Below, piece by piece: positions 51,766 through 60,658 of a DNA stretch of 64,000 nucleotides. The position numbers were made by a program, and so were the translations under genes. The notes under the pieces are model-generated. The model was not told where the DNA came from. It did not search any database and was given only the letters and a program-made list of their open reading frames with translations. Within the stretch, counting starts at the first letter, position 1; every line of letters starts with the position of its first letter. The stretch is from an uncultured Alphaproteobacteria bacterium (GTDB lineage Bacteria; Pseudomonadota; Alphaproteobacteria; CAAHEQ01; UBA3637). Where the stretch lies: NCBI GenBank assembly GCA_934202735.1, contig CAKPYH010000001.1, positions 124,001 to 188,000 of the forward strand, written 5' to 3'.

Positions 51766-52302
51766 ATGAAAAAGAAAGTCTTTTGTGTGATTTTATTGTG
51801 GATCTTGTGCGGATGTCCCGTTGTGAGCCGGGCCGGATTGAGCAATACGGACCTGAACCTGATGAGCGGGACCCCCGACCTGATTCAAGCAGACGAGGAT
51901 CCGTATTGGGATTTGGCTTGGCATACTCGGGCGGCCGCCGCCGGTGATGCGGACAGTTTGTTTTTCCTGGCCCATGTGTATGAAGCCGGTCGCTTGGTTC
52001 CCAAAAACCCGGTGAAAGCCCGAGCCTATTATGAACAAGCGGCCGTGAAAGGCTTGCCGGAAGCCTGTATGGTCTTGGCTGAACGCGCCACAACTCCGGC
52101 CGAAAAGGAACAATGGTACCTGAAAGCCGCACAGGACGGTTATACCCCCGCACAACTGGCTCTGTTTCACCTGTACGAAACGGCCGGTGATACCACTCGG
52201 GCGATTGTGTGGCTGGAACGGGCGTTGCGTCAAATGTTCCCCCATACGGCCGATTTAACAACGGTGTCGCCGGACCTGCAACGATTGAAAGGCGCGTTAT
52301 GA
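51766..52302 (+). CDS. Secreted Sel1-repeat protein
   Basis: 178 residues. Signal peptide (about 1-23), then three Sel1-like helix pairs, e.g. ADSLFFLAHVYEAGRLVPKNPVKARAYYEQAA and QWYLKAAQDGYTPAQLALFHLYE. Probably a periplasmic adaptor. A TATACC box ends nine bases before the ATG and no ribosome site is seen, so the operon mRNA may be nearly leaderless. The stop overlaps dusB (ATGA). Confidence 0.8.
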   Translation: MKKKVFCVILLWILCGCPVVSRAGLSNTDLNLMSGTPDLIQADEDPYWDLAWHTRAAAAGDADSLFFLAHVYEAGRLVPKNPVKARAYYEQAAVKGLPEACMVLAERATTPAEKEQWYLKAAQDGYTPAQLALFHLYETAGDTTRAIVWLERALRQMFPHTADLTTVSPDLQRLKGAL

Positions 52303-53219
52303 AACCGATTGTAATGGCTCCGATGGCCGGTGTGTCGGACAAGCCGTGGCGACAAATGGTTCGGCGGTTCGGTACGCAGACCTTGTTCACCGAAATGATC
52401 GGTGCGGACAGTTGGTTCCGCGCCCACCCGATTACACGCAAAATGATGGATATTCGTGATGAAACGCATATTGTGGTACAGTTGGTCGGAATCAATCCCG
52501 AGACAATGGCCGAAGCCGCCCGGGTTGCACAAGATATGGGGGCCGAAGGTATTGATATCAATATGGGGTGCCCGGTCAAAAAGTTGATTTCAAACGGCAG
52601 CGGGGCAGCCTTGATGCGGACACCGGAAAGGGCGGCGCGCTTGGTGGCTGCCGTGCGATCGGCCGTAGAGATTCCCGTGTCCGTTAAAATGCGTCTGGGG
52701 TGGGATTCGGAACATATCAACGTGGTACCGTTTGCCGTACAGATGGTGGCGGCCGGGGCAGACCGCCTGACCATTCATGCCCGTACCCGTACGCAAGGCT
52801 ATGCCGGAACGGCCGATTGGGCAAGGGTCCGGCAAGTCAAAGAAGCGGTATCGGTTCCCGTCTTTGTCAACGGCGATATAACCGATCAGGTATCGGCCGA
52901 ACGGGCGTTGGCGATTTCACAGGCGGACGGTGTGATGATCGGTCGGGGGGCTTTGGGACGGCCATGGACGTTGGCGACCGTTGCAACGGGGACGGAACCG
53001 CCGTTGAGCCTTGAACAACGGGCCGATTTAATCTGTGAACATTTAGATTTAATGCTGTCTTATTACGGCTCACACGGTGTTTTTGTGGCGCGCAAGCACT
53101 TGGCTTGGGCCATGCGAGGACAAAAAAATGTTGCAGAATTTTGCCGTAAGGTCTATGATGAAACCGATGTTGACAAAATTAAAAAATACATACATGTCTT
53201 TTTAAGGGGGACACCATGA
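52299..53219 (+). CDS. dusB: tRNA-dihydrouridine synthase (DusB group)
   Basis: FMN enzyme reducing uridines in tRNA (306 residues). VMAPMAGVSDKPWRQM, TEMIGADSW, GIDINMGCPVKKLISNGSGAALM (catalytic Cys), VSVKMRLGWD, TIHARTRTQGYAG and MIGRGALGRPW. Starts on the Sel1 gene stop and its own stop overlaps trkA. Confidence 0.93.
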   Translation: MKPIVMAPMAGVSDKPWRQMVRRFGTQTLFTEMIGADSWFRAHPITRKMMDIRDETHIVVQLVGINPETMAEAARVAQDMGAEGIDINMGCPVKKLISNGSGAALMRTPERAARLVAAVRSAVEIPVSVKMRLGWDSEHINVVPFAVQMVAAGADRLTIHARTRTQGYAGTADWARVRQVKEAVSVPVFVNGDITDQVSAERALAISQADGVMIGRGALGRPWTLATVATGTEPPLSLEQRADLICEHLDLMLSYYGSHGVFVARKHLAWAMRGQKNVAEFCRKVYDETDVDKIKKYIHVFLRGTP

Positions 53220-54583
53220 AAGTCATTATTGCCGGAGCCGGTGCGATCGGCGTAGCCTTGGCCCGTTATTTGCGGGCCGAAAACGATGAAATCGTGTTGA
53301 TTGACAAAGATGCGGATGCTTTGGGTAATTTAAGCGAACAATTGGATATTCAAACCATTCAAGGGTGTGCCTCTTATCCGAGTGTCTTGGAACGGGCCGG
53401 GGCCGCGCATGCCGATGTGTTTTTGGCCGTGACGGGCAATGATGAAAGCAATATCGTGTCATGCAGTGTGGCCGGATCAGTCTTTCATATTCCCAAACGG
53501 ATTGCCCGTATTTCGTCTACCGAGTACTCTGCCGTCAAATATCAATCGTTTCTGCAAGCCTTGTCCATTGATGTCGTCTTGTCGCCGGAAGTGGAAACCG
53601 CTACACACATTATCAATAACTTGTCCGTGGCCGGGTCGGTAGATATGACGGATATGGGGGACGGGTTGGTTCAGTTTGTCGGATTAAAATGTCGGAAACC
53701 GTCTACCCTGATCGGCAAAACATGGGCGGGTATCAAAGACATGATCGGCCCTTTTAACGTCTGTATTGTAGCTTTGAAACGGCGAGATCATCTGGTCCCG
53801 TTGGCCGATATGACCGTTAAAGCCGGAGATGAGATTTACTTTTTGACCGACCGCGCCCATGTATCGGCGGTATTGGATATTTTCGGCTATGCGACTTTGC
53901 CGGCCCGTTATATTATGATTTACGGCGGGGGTAAAGTCGGATTCCAGTTGGCTAAGCAGTTGGAAGAAACCCCCGGGACACATGATATAACCGTTGTGGA
54001 AAGTCAAGAAGATCGTGCTCGCTTTTTGGCCGAAAACCTGGATACGACCTTGGTGATCAACGGCGATGCATTAGATGACAATCTGATGGATGAATTGAAC
54101 TTGAAAAATTACAAGATTGCCATTGCCACTACGCATTCGGATGAAAACAACATTTTGCTGTCCATGGTATCCAAACGCACGGGGATTGAACGGGTTTGTG
54201 CTTTGATTCATAATCCGCTGTACACCAATTTACTGTCGGGATTAGGGATAGATACCACCGTGGATCCGAATGCCGTGATGGTGTCTTCTATCTTGCAATA
54301 CTTGCGTAAGGGACGCGTTAAAGATGATTACTTTATTCAATCCGGTATCGGGGAAGTGTTGGAAATAGAAGCCTTGAAAACCGCCAAAATTACCAAAACA
54401 AACCTGGGGAAAGTCAAGGTCCCGGCGGGTGTGGTGATTGCCGGTATTTTACGCGGCGACTTGTTTATGTTGCCGAACAAGGATTTAATCGTTCAGGAAA
54501 AAGATCGTGTCTTTTTGTTCGTGGAACGCGGGCATGTGCAAGATGCCGAAAAATTGTTCTCGGTCGGAATCAGTTTCTTTTAA
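53216..54583 (+). CDS. trkA: Trk system potassium uptake protein TrkA
   Basis: Peripheral NAD-binding regulator of the TrkH potassium channel (455 residues). Two Rossmann RCK-N domains (VIIAGAGAIGVALARYL; IMIYGGGKVGFQLAKQL), each followed by an RCK-C domain. In other phyla RCK-C domains can bind c-di-AMP; cdaA lies in this window, so the link deserves testing. No trkH in view. ATGA overlap with dusB; mfd follows nine bases later. Confidence 0.95.
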   Translation: MKVIIAGAGAIGVALARYLRAENDEIVLIDKDADALGNLSEQLDIQTIQGCASYPSVLERAGAAHADVFLAVTGNDESNIVSCSVAGSVFHIPKRIARISSTEYSAVKYQSFLQALSIDVVLSPEVETATHIINNLSVAGSVDMTDMGDGLVQFVGLKCRKPSTLIGKTWAGIKDMIGPFNVCIVALKRRDHLVPLADMTVKAGDEIYFLTDRAHVSAVLDIFGYATLPARYIMIYGGGKVGFQLAKQLEETPGTHDITVVESQEDRARFLAENLDTTLVINGDALDDNLMDELNLKNYKIAIATTHSDENNILLSMVSKRTGIERVCALIHNPLYTNLLSGLGIDTTVDPNAVMVSSILQYLRKGRVKDDYFIQSGIGEVLEIEALKTAKITKTNLGKVKVPAGVVIAGILRGDLFMLPNKDLIVQEKDRVFLFVERGHVQDAEKLFSVGISFF

Positions 54584-54592
54584 GGGATCCGT

Positions 54593-57500
54593 ATGGAAAA
54601 TCATGTTCAATTTTTATCGGGCGTATCGGCCGGCGCAGAGGCCTTGCTGTTGGCCCCTGTGTGGCAACAGCACAAGCAGGTCCTCTTTTTGGTCCCCAAC
54701 GAAACACGCTTGGCCTTTTTGCGTGATGTGTTCCGCCTGACGGCCCCGAAACGGCGGGTGATGACGTTATCGGCATGGGATACGGTACCTTATGACCGGA
54801 CGGCCCCGGCCCCGGAAATTGTGGGTCGCCGGGTGGATACCTTGACCGCTTTGGCCGAACAACCCGATCAGCCGTTTATTTTAATCGCAACGGTATCGGC
54901 GTGGTTGCAACGTGTACCCGAACCGGCTTTTTTCCGTCAGGGTGTACGTCATATTCGGGTGGGTGAGACGATTTCTTTTGACGCTTTACGCACGTTTTTA
55001 ACGCATGTCGGCTATCGGCCTGCCGAAACGGTTATGGAAAGCGGCGACTTTGCCGTGCGTGGAGGCTTGATTGATGTGTTCCCGGCCGGTGCGGAAATGC
55101 CCGTACGGTTAGACTTTTTCGGTGATGAAGTGGATTCTATGCGCCGGTTTGACCCGGCCACACAACGCACCACTCAGGCGACCGATACACTGACCCTGAA
55201 ACCGATGCGCGAGTTTATCTTAACACCCGAAACCGTGTCGCACTTTCGCGCCCGGTATCGGGAATTGTTTGACCGGCACCCTGATGATGTCTTTTATCAA
55301 GCCGTTTCGGAAAACCGCTATGTGCAGGGGTTAGAGCATTTTTTACCCTTGTTTCATACGCACATGGCGACCGTGGGGGATTATGTCCCGCAGGCGACCG
55401 TTCTGTTGGATTTTCAGGCCCGAGAGGCTGCCGCATCCCGGCGGGAACAAATCGGGGAATACTATGATGCCCGGGTGCAAGCTTTGGCCGCCGGGACCGG
55501 ACCGGTGTATCAGCCGGTACCACCGGACCTGATGTTTCAAACCGCCGGAGAAGCGACAACATGGTTGGCGGCGCGACCGGTGTTTGAGCTTACCCCGTTC
55601 AATCGGGCAGACGGACAGGATATGGGCGGGCGTGCCGGACACGACTTTGCCGAAGCACGGGTGCAGGGGCAAGGGGATATCTTTGATACAGTCGCCGATT
55701 TTGTCCGATCGTCCGCCAACCCTGTTATTATGACGGCGGCAACGGACGGATCGTGCCAACGCTTGGCCGGCTTGATGCGGGACCGGGGCGTAGCGTTGAC
55801 ACCGGCCGAGACATTCGCGGGGGCTTTGAAAAAAACACCGGCCATTCTGACCGCCCCGTTTGAACAGGGTTTTCGGACCCGGGATTTTATTGTCATCACC
55901 GAAACGGACATTTTGGGCGAGCGGATTATCCGCCCCGTTAAAAAACGCAAGAATCCCGACTTTATTGCGGATCTGACGGCGTTGAATCCGGGGGACCTGG
56001 TGGTGCATCAAACACACGGAATCGGGCGGTTTGCGGGCTTGGTTCCCTTGAACATTGCAGGGGCGGCACACGATTGCCTGTGCCTGGAATATGACGGCGG
56101 CGATAAGTTATTCGTACCGGTGGAAAACGCCGATGTCTTGTCCCGATACGGGAATGCCGAAGGGGTGGCGTTGGACCGCTTGGGAGGGACGGCCTTTGCG
56201 ACACGAAAAGAACGGGTGAAAAAAGACTTGTTCCAAATGGCCGCTCACCTGATGGACATTGCATCAGAGCGGGCGTTGAATCACACGGAGAAAATCTTGG
56301 CCCCGCATGGTTTGTATCAGGAATTTTGCGCGCGCTTTCCTTATTCGGAGACCGATGATCAACTGCGGACAATCGGCGAAATTGAAACGGACTTGGCCGC
56401 CGGTAAGCCGATGGACCGCTTGGTGTGTGGTGATGTGGGCTTCGGTAAAACGGAAGTGGCTATGCGGGCGGCTTTCTTGGCCGTGATGGCAGGGTATCAG
56501 GTGGCCGTGATTGTCCCGACAACGTTGTTGGCTCGGCAACATACCCGGAACTTTACCGAACGGTTTGCCGGCTTTCCGATTCGGGTGGCAGGGTTATCGC
56601 GCCTGGTTTCCCATGCCGACACGCAAAAGATTCATGCCGAAATGAAACAAGGAACCGCCGATATTATCATCGGGACGCATGCGTTGTTGGCGCGGGGGGT
56701 ATCGTTCAAAAACCTGGGCTTGGTGATTGTGGATGAAGAACAACACTTCGGGGTGGCCCATAAGGAACGGTTAAAAGAATTAAAGCACGGCGTACATGTG
56801 TTGACGTTGACCGCGACACCGATACCGCGGACATTGCAACTATCGTTAGCGGGTGTGCGCGAGTTGTCCGTGATTGCTACGCCGCCGGTGGACCGGTTGG
56901 CGGTCAAGACGTTTATCACTCCCTTTGATCCCGTGATCATCAAAGAAGCCATTTTGCGTGAGCATTTTCGGGGCGGGCAAACCTTTGTGGTATGTCCCCG
57001 CATTTCGGATATGGCGGAAGTGGCAGATATTTTGGCGAAACTGGTCCCCGATATTCGGGTGGTTCAGGCCCACGGGCAAATGGCGGCCGGCAAGTTGGAA
57101 AGCATCATGACGGCCTTTGCGGATAAAAAGTATGATGTGTTATTGGCGACAAGTATCGTGGAATCGGGTTTAGATATGCCTACGGTCAATACGATGATTG
57201 TGTATCGGGCGGACATGTTTGGCTTGGCGGCCTTATACCAACTGCGCGGTCGGGTCGGACGGGGAAAACTGCGGGCCTATGCGTACCTGACAACGCCGGC
57301 ACACGGACGGATCAGCGATACGGCACAAAAAAGGCTGACCGTGATGCAGGGCTTGGACAGCCTGGGGGCCGGCTTTGCGTTGGCCAGCCACGATTTGGAT
57401 ATTCGGGGGGCCGGGAATTTGCTGGGGCGGGAACAATCGGGCCATATTCGGGAAGTCGGGGTGGCTTTGTATCAGAAAATGCTGGGTGATGCCATTCGGG

Positions 57501-58027
57501 CGTTGCGACAAAAAGGTCCCGGCGACAAAACCGTTCCCGATGATTATTCCCCCCAGATTTCAGTGGGCTTGCCGGTGCTGATTCCCGACTCTTATATTGC
57601 CGATTTAGATGTCCGCATGAATTTGTATCATCGTTTAAGTGATATGACCGATGTGGCGGAAGTGGATTCGTTGCGGGCCGAATTGACGGATCGGTTCGGG
57701 CCGTACCCGAAAGAGGTGGAAAACCTGTTGCAAACGATAGAGTTGAAAATATGGGCCAAAGCCGTCCATATTGAACGCTTGGAAGCCGGGCCCAAAGGGG
57801 CCAGCGTGTCTTTTCATAACAATACGTTCCCTAATCCGGCGGGGTTGGTGGCCTATATCAACGCGCAAATGGGTACGGTACGCCTGCGTCCGGACCAAAA
57901 AATGATCGTGATGCGCCCGTGGCCGACACCGGACGGTCGCTTGACGGGAATCCGCAACCTGATCCGGACGTTGGCCGAAATTGTCGGTGATGGAAAGACA
58001 CCAAACGTCCCGCCGAAAAAGTGTTGA
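54593..58027 (+). CDS. mfd: Transcription-repair coupling factor
   Basis: Removes stalled RNA polymerase and recruits UvrA (1144 residues, usual length). UvrB-like N-terminus, RNA-polymerase interaction domain with GDLVVHQTHGIGRFAGL, RecG-like helicase with CGDVGFGKTEVAMRAAF, VIVDEEQHFGV and QLRGRVGRG, and a C-terminal D7 domain. AAGGG before the ATG. Confidence 0.97.
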   Translation: MENHVQFLSGVSAGAEALLLAPVWQQHKQVLFLVPNETRLAFLRDVFRLTAPKRRVMTLSAWDTVPYDRTAPAPEIVGRRVDTLTALAEQPDQPFILIATVSAWLQRVPEPAFFRQGVRHIRVGETISFDALRTFLTHVGYRPAETVMESGDFAVRGGLIDVFPAGAEMPVRLDFFGDEVDSMRRFDPATQRTTQATDTLTLKPMREFILTPETVSHFRARYRELFDRHPDDVFYQAVSENRYVQGLEHFLPLFHTHMATVGDYVPQATVLLDFQAREAAASRREQIGEYYDARVQALAAGTGPVYQPVPPDLMFQTAGEATTWLAARPVFELTPFNRADGQDMGGRAGHDFAEARVQGQGDIFDTVADFVRSSANPVIMTAATDGSCQRLAGLMRDRGVALTPAETFAGALKKTPAILTAPFEQGFRTRDFIVITETDILGERIIRPVKKRKNPDFIADLTALNPGDLVVHQTHGIGRFAGLVPLNIAGAAHDCLCLEYDGGDKLFVPVENADVLSRYGNAEGVALDRLGGTAFATRKERVKKDLFQMAAHLMDIASERALNHTEKILAPHGLYQEFCARFPYSETDDQLRTIGEIETDLAAGKPMDRLVCGDVGFGKTEVAMRAAFLAVMAGYQVAVIVPTTLLARQHTRNFTERFAGFPIRVAGLSRLVSHADTQKIHAEMKQGTADIIIGTHALLARGVSFKNLGLVIVDEEQHFGVAHKERLKELKHGVHVLTLTATPIPRTLQLSLAGVRELSVIATPPVDRLAVKTFITPFDPVIIKEAILREHFRGGQTFVVCPRISDMAEVADILAKLVPDIRVVQAHGQMAAGKLESIMTAFADKKYDVLLATSIVESGLDMPTVNTMIVYRADMFGLAALYQLRGRVGRGKLRAYAYLTTPAHGRISDTAQKRLTVMQGLDSLGAGFALASHDLDIRGAGNLLGREQSGHIREVGVALYQKMLGDAIRALRQKGPGDKTVPDDYSPQISVGLPVLIPDSYIADLDVRMNLYHRLSDMTDVAEVDSLRAELTDRFGPYPKEVENLLQTIELKIWAKAVHIERLEAGPKGASVSFHNNTFPNPAGLVAYINAQMGTVRLRPDQKMIVMRPWPTPDGRLTGIRNLIRTLAEIVGDGKTPNVPPKKC

Positions 58028-58052
58028 CAGACAATCAGTTTAGCGTTATACT
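58024..58052 (+). promoter_or_regulatory. Promoter of the prepilin-like gene
   Basis: TTGACA (58024-58029), 17-base spacer, TATACT (58047-58052), then GCAGGAGGT as a strong ribosome site. It overlaps the mfd stop codon. Confidence 0.85.
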
Positions 58053-58076
58053 ATAAGAAAGCAGGAGGTTTTTGAT

Positions 58077-60125
58077 ATGACACAATACCGCAAAAACGAA
58101 CGGGGCTCCATTATGGTGGAGGTCATTGCCGTCTTGGCTCTGATGGGGGTCATGGGGACCTTGCTCTTCCGACAAGTGGCCCGCCGTAACGAAGAATTGG
58201 ACAACGTCAATTTGGCATCCGAAATCCGGATGGTTAAAGAAGCCACCACCGCCTATATTCAAGCCTATAAAACCGAATTGGAAAACAAATGCCTGAATAA
58301 ACCTGACTGGGCGGCGGATCGGGCGGCCATTGATAATTTTATGCCGGAAACATGGGCCAGTGATCGGGATGAGAATGGTGATGTTCAAGAAGAAAACGGC
58401 CTGGTATATGACTTTAATATACACATCTATTGCTATACCGTAGATGAGCAAATGGCACCGCGGAAGGCCTTTTATGCTATTATTTGGCCCCAACAAGACT
58501 ACCTGCCGAACAACTTTTCCATTTTGCGGGCCGGGCGTGTGGCGAACTTGATCGGATCGGACGGGGGTGTTTATGACGATAATACGTTGATGGGGACCAT
58601 GGGGGCATGGGAAATCAGTTGTAATTCTGTCGCATGCCCGGGCTATACCACATACGTGGCCACAACGGGGATGGACGTGTATGTACCGGAATCCGAAACG
58701 GCCCCGGAAAATGCCATTGCCGCCCCCAAAAACGTGGCGTTTGAAAGACTGCACGGTACGAACTATTTTGCGGTCGGGGGCGGTACAAACTGCATTAAAA
58801 ATTACGATCTCCCTAACAATCGGTTTGCGCACCAAATCTTGGCGGCTCAAAACGGAGAAATGAATGCGCAAGATGATGAGATTGTGGCGGTCAATACCAC
58901 AACCGAAGGGCAACCCCGTGAATGCGATCCGCTATTTTGGGTGAGTACAACCGGTGAAGCCGGGGATAACCACAGTGCCGCAGGGGTGGTGTACATGAAA
59001 AACGGCCTGCATATCGGGCGCGATAACGCCAAGCGACAATCGGCCGTGGTCTTTGATGTGGCATCGGGACAAAATCCGGCCGATGCGGATAACAAAATCA
59101 CCGTTTTTGACCCCAGCGGGAATGAACGCTTGACCTTGGACGGAACGGGTCGGATTGTGGGGCGATCGTTCGCTAACGGCACCGGATACCGCTTGGACCC
59201 GGAACGGGGCGAAATTGTTATGTTCAAAACGGTGAAGATTGACGGGGTAGACCTGCAAATCCCCACCATGCGGTTGCGTGACGGCATGTTGGAAAGTTCG
59301 GAAAGTGCCACCTATGCCACCGGCACGGATGCCGCCGGGAATGTGATCACGGAAACAAAACACTATAATGTGGATCCGGCCCATACGTCCCTGATGAACG
59401 ATATTCGGTTGGCTTCCCGGGGCGGGGCCCGCCTGAGCGAAATCCTGCCCAAGTGGATTTTGATGGATACACGCAGTATTATACAGAGAGATGGGAACAC
59501 TCAACAGATTGCGAAATGGGATTGCCCCGCCAGTTATATACGGGGCATCCTAATCACGCCGGTGCAATATGCACAAAAAGTGCAACAAATTACAGTTCCG
59601 GCGCATACGGGTACGATCAGTGGTGCAACAGTAAATGTGGGTGAAATCACTATTCCGGCGGCTGACAATATCACCCAACATGATCCGATTTCTATTACTA
59701 TTACGAACAATACCACGAATAATAGATGGGATGTGGATATGAAATATGGGGATATATACCCCAGCGATACGTCTAATTCTCCTAATCCGCCTATCAGGGC
59801 CCAGGTACAAATGTATTGTATTTATCGTGAGGCGACTGCTGGCATGAGGGGAGGATCAGGGAATGGTCGTGCATATGAAACATATAAAAGGGGGTGGCCC
59901 AGACCAGCAGTTAGTAATCGGACGTGCACGGTGAATGCCGACTGTGCCAATACGGAAACGTGCACAAGCGGTGTGTGCACTGTGATGGGTACATGTACCG
60001 GAAAGGACGGCGATAAAGTTTCCGGGAATGTGTATTGCGTGAACGGGCAACGGGTGGAGATTAGTTGCAAAAAAGATTCCGATTGTGGAACGGGTCAGGT
60101 GTGTGCCGACTATCGGTGTAAATAG
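58077..60125 (+). CDS. Giant prepilin-like surface protein with Cys-rich tail
   Basis: 682 residues. The N-terminus is a type IV prepilin signal: basic start, cleavage motif RG|SIMVE (Glu at position +5) and a hydrophobic helix, then NLASEIRMVKEATTAYIQAY, the amphipathic continuation. Major pilins are about 150-200 residues, so this is far larger. The middle is acidic and beta-like with intervals such as AGVVYMKNGLHIGRDN, recalling phage-tail or shufflon-pilin segments; the last 60 residues have a DCANTETC...C pattern repeated as DCGTGQVCADYRC (knottin-like). No pilus assembly genes nearby. Local base use changes after about 59450, with more AT, hinting at an exchanged tip. Confidence 0.75.
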   Translation: MTQYRKNERGSIMVEVIAVLALMGVMGTLLFRQVARRNEELDNVNLASEIRMVKEATTAYIQAYKTELENKCLNKPDWAADRAAIDNFMPETWASDRDENGDVQEENGLVYDFNIHIYCYTVDEQMAPRKAFYAIIWPQQDYLPNNFSILRAGRVANLIGSDGGVYDDNTLMGTMGAWEISCNSVACPGYTTYVATTGMDVYVPESETAPENAIAAPKNVAFERLHGTNYFAVGGGTNCIKNYDLPNNRFAHQILAAQNGEMNAQDDEIVAVNTTTEGQPRECDPLFWVSTTGEAGDNHSAAGVVYMKNGLHIGRDNAKRQSAVVFDVASGQNPADADNKITVFDPSGNERLTLDGTGRIVGRSFANGTGYRLDPERGEIVMFKTVKIDGVDLQIPTMRLRDGMLESSESATYATGTDAAGNVITETKHYNVDPAHTSLMNDIRLASRGGARLSEILPKWILMDTRSIIQRDGNTQQIAKWDCPASYIRGILITPVQYAQKVQQITVPAHTGTISGATVNVGEITIPAADNITQHDPISITITNNTTNNRWDVDMKYGDIYPSDTSNSPNPPIRAQVQMYCIYREATAGMRGGSGNGRAYETYKRGWPRPAVSNRTCTVNADCANTETCTSGVCTVMGTCTGKDGDKVSGNVYCVNGQRVEISCKKDSDCGTGQVCADYRCK

Positions 60126-60136
60126 GTGCGATCAGA

Positions 60137-60156
60137 GCATGGCAACCGAGCCATGC
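60137..60156 (+). terminator. Hairpin after the prepilin-like gene
   Basis: Stem GCATGGC / GCCATGC with six-base loop, 12 bases after the stop; no T-run, so weak if a terminator. Confidence 0.4.
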
Positions 60157-60179
60157 CCCGGGTTTATGTGTTATTCCCG

Positions 60180-60565
60180 ATTTTTCTTTTGTCATTCCCG
60201 CACACATTTTTAGTTTTGTCATTCCCGATTTTTTCTCTTGTCATTCCCGTGAAAACGGGAATCCAGGACAGATGAAGTCCTTACGTCCCTATGGATCTCC
60301 GGGTCAAGCCCGAAGATGACGGGTTTTATACCCGTTGTCATTCCCGCGAAAGCGGAAATCCAAAATGTTGGGACGCACAGGATTACAAAGACTTCTTTCC
60401 CCTGGATCTCCGGGTCAAGCCCGAAGATGACAGGGGGGGAGTAAGTGTGTGGGTCAAGCCCGAAAATGACAGGGGGGGGAGTAAGTGTGTGGGTCAAGCC
60501 CGAAAATGACAGGGGGGTATGTGTGTGGGTCAAGCCCGAAGATGACAATTAAAAAAAACGCCCAA
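60180..60565. repeat. REP-like palindromic and tandem repeat field
   Basis: Gene-free. GTCATTCCCG occurs at 60191, 60218, 60240 and 60337; two copies continue into short palindromes of the GTGAAAACGGGAATCC type. The partner element GGGTCAAGCCCGAAGATGAC occurs at 60301 and 60412, then as a tandem run with about 40-bp period at 60451, 60491 and 60527, separated by G-runs and GTGTGTG. It is the dispersed repeat common in proteobacteria that yields spurious peptides such as FGLDPEI. Fragments recur at 30511-30558. Confidence 0.85.
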
Positions 60566-60658
60566 AGATGACAATACTAAAAATTGCCTGAAAAAGAAAA
60601 CCGGCCAAAAGACCTGCCTGTCAAAAGACCAGGCCCTTTGCGAAAAAAATCCGGGACT

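Noticed and set aside
60219..60548. 109-residue minus-strand reading frame with repeated FGLDPEI-type peptides
   Set aside because: It is only the translation of the REP-like repeats; no ribosome site, no family, and the peptide motif is a known artefact of such repeats.
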